From: Hymenobacter lapidiphilus
GTDB taxonomy: Bacteria > Bacteroidota > Bacteroidia > Cytophagales > Hymenobacteraceae
Direction: 5' to 3'
DNA: 64,000 bases
Assembly: GCF_013377885.1 (NCBI RefSeq)
Contig: NZ_JABKAU010000002.1
Location: forward strand, 62,001-126,000
In this document: piece by piece, positions 61,902-64,000 of the stretch
Layout of the letters: the number at the start of each line of letters is the position of its first letter
How positions within the stretch are numbered: the stretch's first letter is position 1
The notes under the pieces: generated by a model
What the model was told of the DNA's origin: nothing
The model's database searches: none
Seen by the model: only the letters and a program-made list of their open reading frames with translations
Made by a program: the position numbers and the translations under genes

Positions 61902-64000
61902 TTGACTTCGCCCGTTCCTTCCCCGAGCACCCGCCGCTGGCCCTGGCCGTTACTGCTGCTGGCTTTGTGCGCCGCGTTGGCCGTTGGGCTGGCCAGCTGG
62001 CACTACTTCACGGCCGAGAATACCGTGCAGCCCCTGCAGCCCGTAACCCAGCTGACGCCGGTACCCACCACCGTGGCCGAGGTGGCCGTGGGGCTGGCCC
62101 GGCTGCCGGTGCAGGCCAACGGCTACCTCGTTACCCAGACCTACGACGTGGCCGGTCCGTTTCTGCGGCCCGGGGCGGCGCTGGGGCTGGTGGCGTTGCT
62201 GGGCGTGGCGCTGGCCTATTTTCTGGCGGCCGTCAGCCCCCTGAGCCGGCTCTACTTTGTGGCGGCAATGGCTCTGGTCATCTTCCTGCTCATGTCGCTG
62301 AACGCCGACCTACTGGATGTGTTTGAAACCGGCCGGCAGTATGTGCTGGTCCTGAGCCTGGTGCTGCTGGTGGGGCCGGCGTACTACTTCCATGCCTTCC
62401 GGCCCGAAACCCCTTTTAATACGCGCCTGGGCACGTTTGCTGCCTTAGTGGCGGGCCTGGGGCTATTGGTGTTTCTGCAAAACCCCAACCCCGCCGACTA
62501 CACCGCGCTGCATCTGAGCGCCTATTTCACCCAGGCCGGAGCGGTGGCCTTTGCGCTGCTGGTGCTCTGGGTGGCCTTCGAGAATGTGCATGGCTTACTG
62601 TGGGTGAACACACAGGCCGCGACGCCTGCCGGCCGCTACGGGCTGTGGGCGTTCCTGCTGGCGGGTGGCTTGTACTTAACTATCCTGCTGCTTTATTACC
62701 TCAACCAGAACCAGTTGCTGGTGCTACCCGGCATCCAACTCGACCCCTATCTGCTGCTGCTGCCAGCCGTGGCCGTGGCCTGGCTGGGCCAAAGCCGCCG
62801 GGCCGCCACGCTGCCGGCCGGGGTGCCGCCGGGCGCTGCAGCCACCCTGCTGCTGGTGCTGGTGCTGCTGGCTGCCGGCACGCTCGGCTACGCCCTGGCC
62901 ACCGCCAACGACCCGCTGCTGCAGGCCGGCCGCGACTTTACGGCCCTGGCCCTGCTGGGCGTGGGCGGGGCTTTCTTGCTCTATGTGCTATTGAATTTCG
63001 GGCCGCTACTGCGCCAGAAGAAGGCGGTTTACCGCGTGGTGTTTCAGCCCCAGCGGTTTCCGTTTTATGCCATGTACGCGCTGGGCATAGTGGCCGTGGT
63101 GGGCGTGAGCATGCGCAACAACTTTTTCGTGCTCGACCAGGTGCAGGCCGGCACCTACAATAACCTGGGTGATTTGGCCCGGCTGGAAAGCGAGCTGACA
63201 CCCGATGATATGTCGCGGGCGCTGCTGGCGGAGCGCTACTACGCCGAAAGCGACGTGCTCGACCAGCACAACCACAAGGCCAGCCTGGGCCGGGCGGCGC
63301 TCTACCGCTTCCGCCTACAGCGCCAGAACGAAATCAACATCCTGCGCCGGGCGTTGGAGCGGCGGCCTTCGCCCCGCATCTCGTTGCGCCTGGCTGCCCT
63401 CTACAACGAACAGCAGGACTTTTTCGACCGGCTGGCCGTGCTGCAGGAAGGGCTACAAGCCAACCCCACCAACGCGGCCCTCAACGCCGACCTGGCTCAA
63501 CTGTACTCCCGCTCCGCCCTATCCGACTCGGTAGCGCACTACCGCGCCCGCGCTGCTGCCGCCACCGGCTCCGATGACGCCATGCTGGCCGCCAACGAGC
63601 TGGCCTACCGCATCCGGCAGCAGGATTGGGCCGGTGCCGCCGCGCTGGTACAGGAAACCCGCTCCTCTGACCCTGACAATGCCGCCCTGCAGGCTAATGC
63701 CCTGCTGCTGGCCCGGCTCACCGGTAAGCCTGCCGCGGCCCCCACGCCCCTGCCCGACACTACCCGAACGCTCAACGAAGTCCGCTTCGCCCGGCTTTAC
63801 CACGATGCCCTGGGCCGCGCTACCCGCCACGACACCACCTTGCTGGCGCTGCTGCCCGCCCTGGCCGCCAACCCCGCCAACGCCCCGTTTCTTGACCAGC
63901 TAACACTGCTCCGGGCCTTTACGCACCACTACGGCGGGCAGCCAGTGGCTGCCCAGCAGGCCCTGCTGCCACTGGCCAGCGGCTCAGGAGCCGGCTCGGC
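61902..64000 (+). CDS. Large multi-spanning membrane protein with helical C-terminal region (partial)
   Basis: An open frame from a TTG at 61902 to the window edge, about 700 codons without a stop; the C-terminus lies outside. The frame is closed just upstream by TGA at 61866, so TTG is the first usable start (MTSPVPSPSTRRWPWPLLLL). About twelve hydrophobic segments lie in residues 13-400, with periplasmic loops such as SWHYFTAENTVQPLQPVTQ. After about residue 410 the sequence becomes soluble and helical with TPR-like periodicity (LARLESELTPDDMSRALLAE, LRRALERRPSPRISLRLAAL, VLQEGLQANPTNAALNADLA). The plan of TM domain plus TPR tail occurs in O-antigen-ligase-like and other membrane scaffold proteins, but no signature motif is seen, so function is unknown. 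Confidence 0.8.
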   Translation, partial: MTSPVPSPSTRRWPWPLLLLALCAALAVGLASWHYFTAENTVQPLQPVTQLTPVPTTVAEVAVGLARLPVQANGYLVTQTYDVAGPFLRPGAALGLVALLGVALAYFLAAVSPLSRLYFVAAMALVIFLLMSLNADLLDVFETGRQYVLVLSLVLLVGPAYYFHAFRPETPFNTRLGTFAALVAGLGLLVFLQNPNPADYTALHLSAYFTQAGAVAFALLVLWVAFENVHGLLWVNTQAATPAGRYGLWAFLLAGGLYLTILLLYYLNQNQLLVLPGIQLDPYLLLLPAVAVAWLGQSRRAATLPAGVPPGAAATLLLVLVLLAAGTLGYALATANDPLLQAGRDFTALALLGVGGAFLLYVLLNFGPLLRQKKAVYRVVFQPQRFPFYAMYALGIVAVVGVSMRNNFFVLDQVQAGTYNNLGDLARLESELTPDDMSRALLAERYYAESDVLDQHNHKASLGRAALYRFRLQRQNEINILRRALERRPSPRISLRLAALYNEQQDFFDRLAVLQEGLQANPTNAALNADLAQLYSRSALSDSVAHYRARAAAATGSDDAMLAANELAYRIRQQDWAGAAALVQETRSSDPDNAALQANALLLARLTGKPAAAPTPLPDTTRTLNEVRFARLYHDALGRATRHDTTLLALLPALAANPANAPFLDQLTLLRAFTHHYGGQPVAAQQALLPLASGSGAGS

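Noticed and set aside
61865-62326. Plus-strand frame of 153 codons at the start of the large membrane protein
   Set aside because: It is a wrong-frame shadow; the overlapping frame from 61902 gives regular TM helices and continues for 700 codons.

Overview
The window looks like a chromosomal segment of a GC-rich member of the Bacteroidota, most likely a Hymenobacter-like Cytophagales. The evidence is a SusC/SusD pair, an alternative complex III (Act) operon followed by aa3 oxidase genes, GSCFA, DUF983 and CZB proteins, and promoters of the Bacteroidota TAnnTTTG type. There is no Shine-Dalgarno consistency, and several genes appear to start with TTG. The genus is an inference; no rRNA or tRNA gene was seen.

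Positions 1-20691 lie on the minus strand. They hold the N-terminal sensor part of a large membrane histidine kinase (cut by the window edge), then a respiratory superoperon read right to left from a strong promoter near 20740-20769: actA, actB, actC, actD, actE, actF, then cytochrome c oxidase ctaC and ctaD, a terminator, heme A synthase, heme O synthase, two subunit III genes, subunit IV, a SCO-like protein, a DUF420 protein and two small membrane proteins. Together these would pass electrons from menaquinol through ACIII to an aa3 oxidase, and supply its heme A and part of its copper assembly.

Positions 21000-32700 carry rpsF-rpsR-rplI, a GSCFA protein with a very long histone-like disordered tail, priA, two unknown lipoprotein-like membrane proteins, an apparently exported methyltransferase, queA and a small repetitive secreted protein. 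Positions 32700-43300 carry an M14 peptidase diverging from a CocE-type hydrolase, two unknown small genes and a SusCD pair. Positions 43400-50200 carry RNase D, a MazG-like hydrolase, D-aminoacyl-tRNA deacylase, a GT-C type membrane protein, mltG and an XRE regulator. The regulator diverges from malate synthase and isocitrate lyase (glyoxylate bypass) across a control region with a perfect 14-bp palindrome. Positions 53800-64000 carry comB, gcvT, a CZB zinc-sensor / CHASE3 kinase / receiver operon, rnhB, a possible structured small RNA, a NUDIX hydrolase, plsC, gatC and the start of a large multi-spanning membrane protein.

The most unusual non-coding feature is the density of long inverted repeats. 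At least five sequence families occur, several in multiple copies, sitting just after stop codons or just before starts. One copy is translated in frame inside the M14 peptidase and one forms the C-terminus of the GT-C protein. No transposase, phage gene or CRISPR array was seen.
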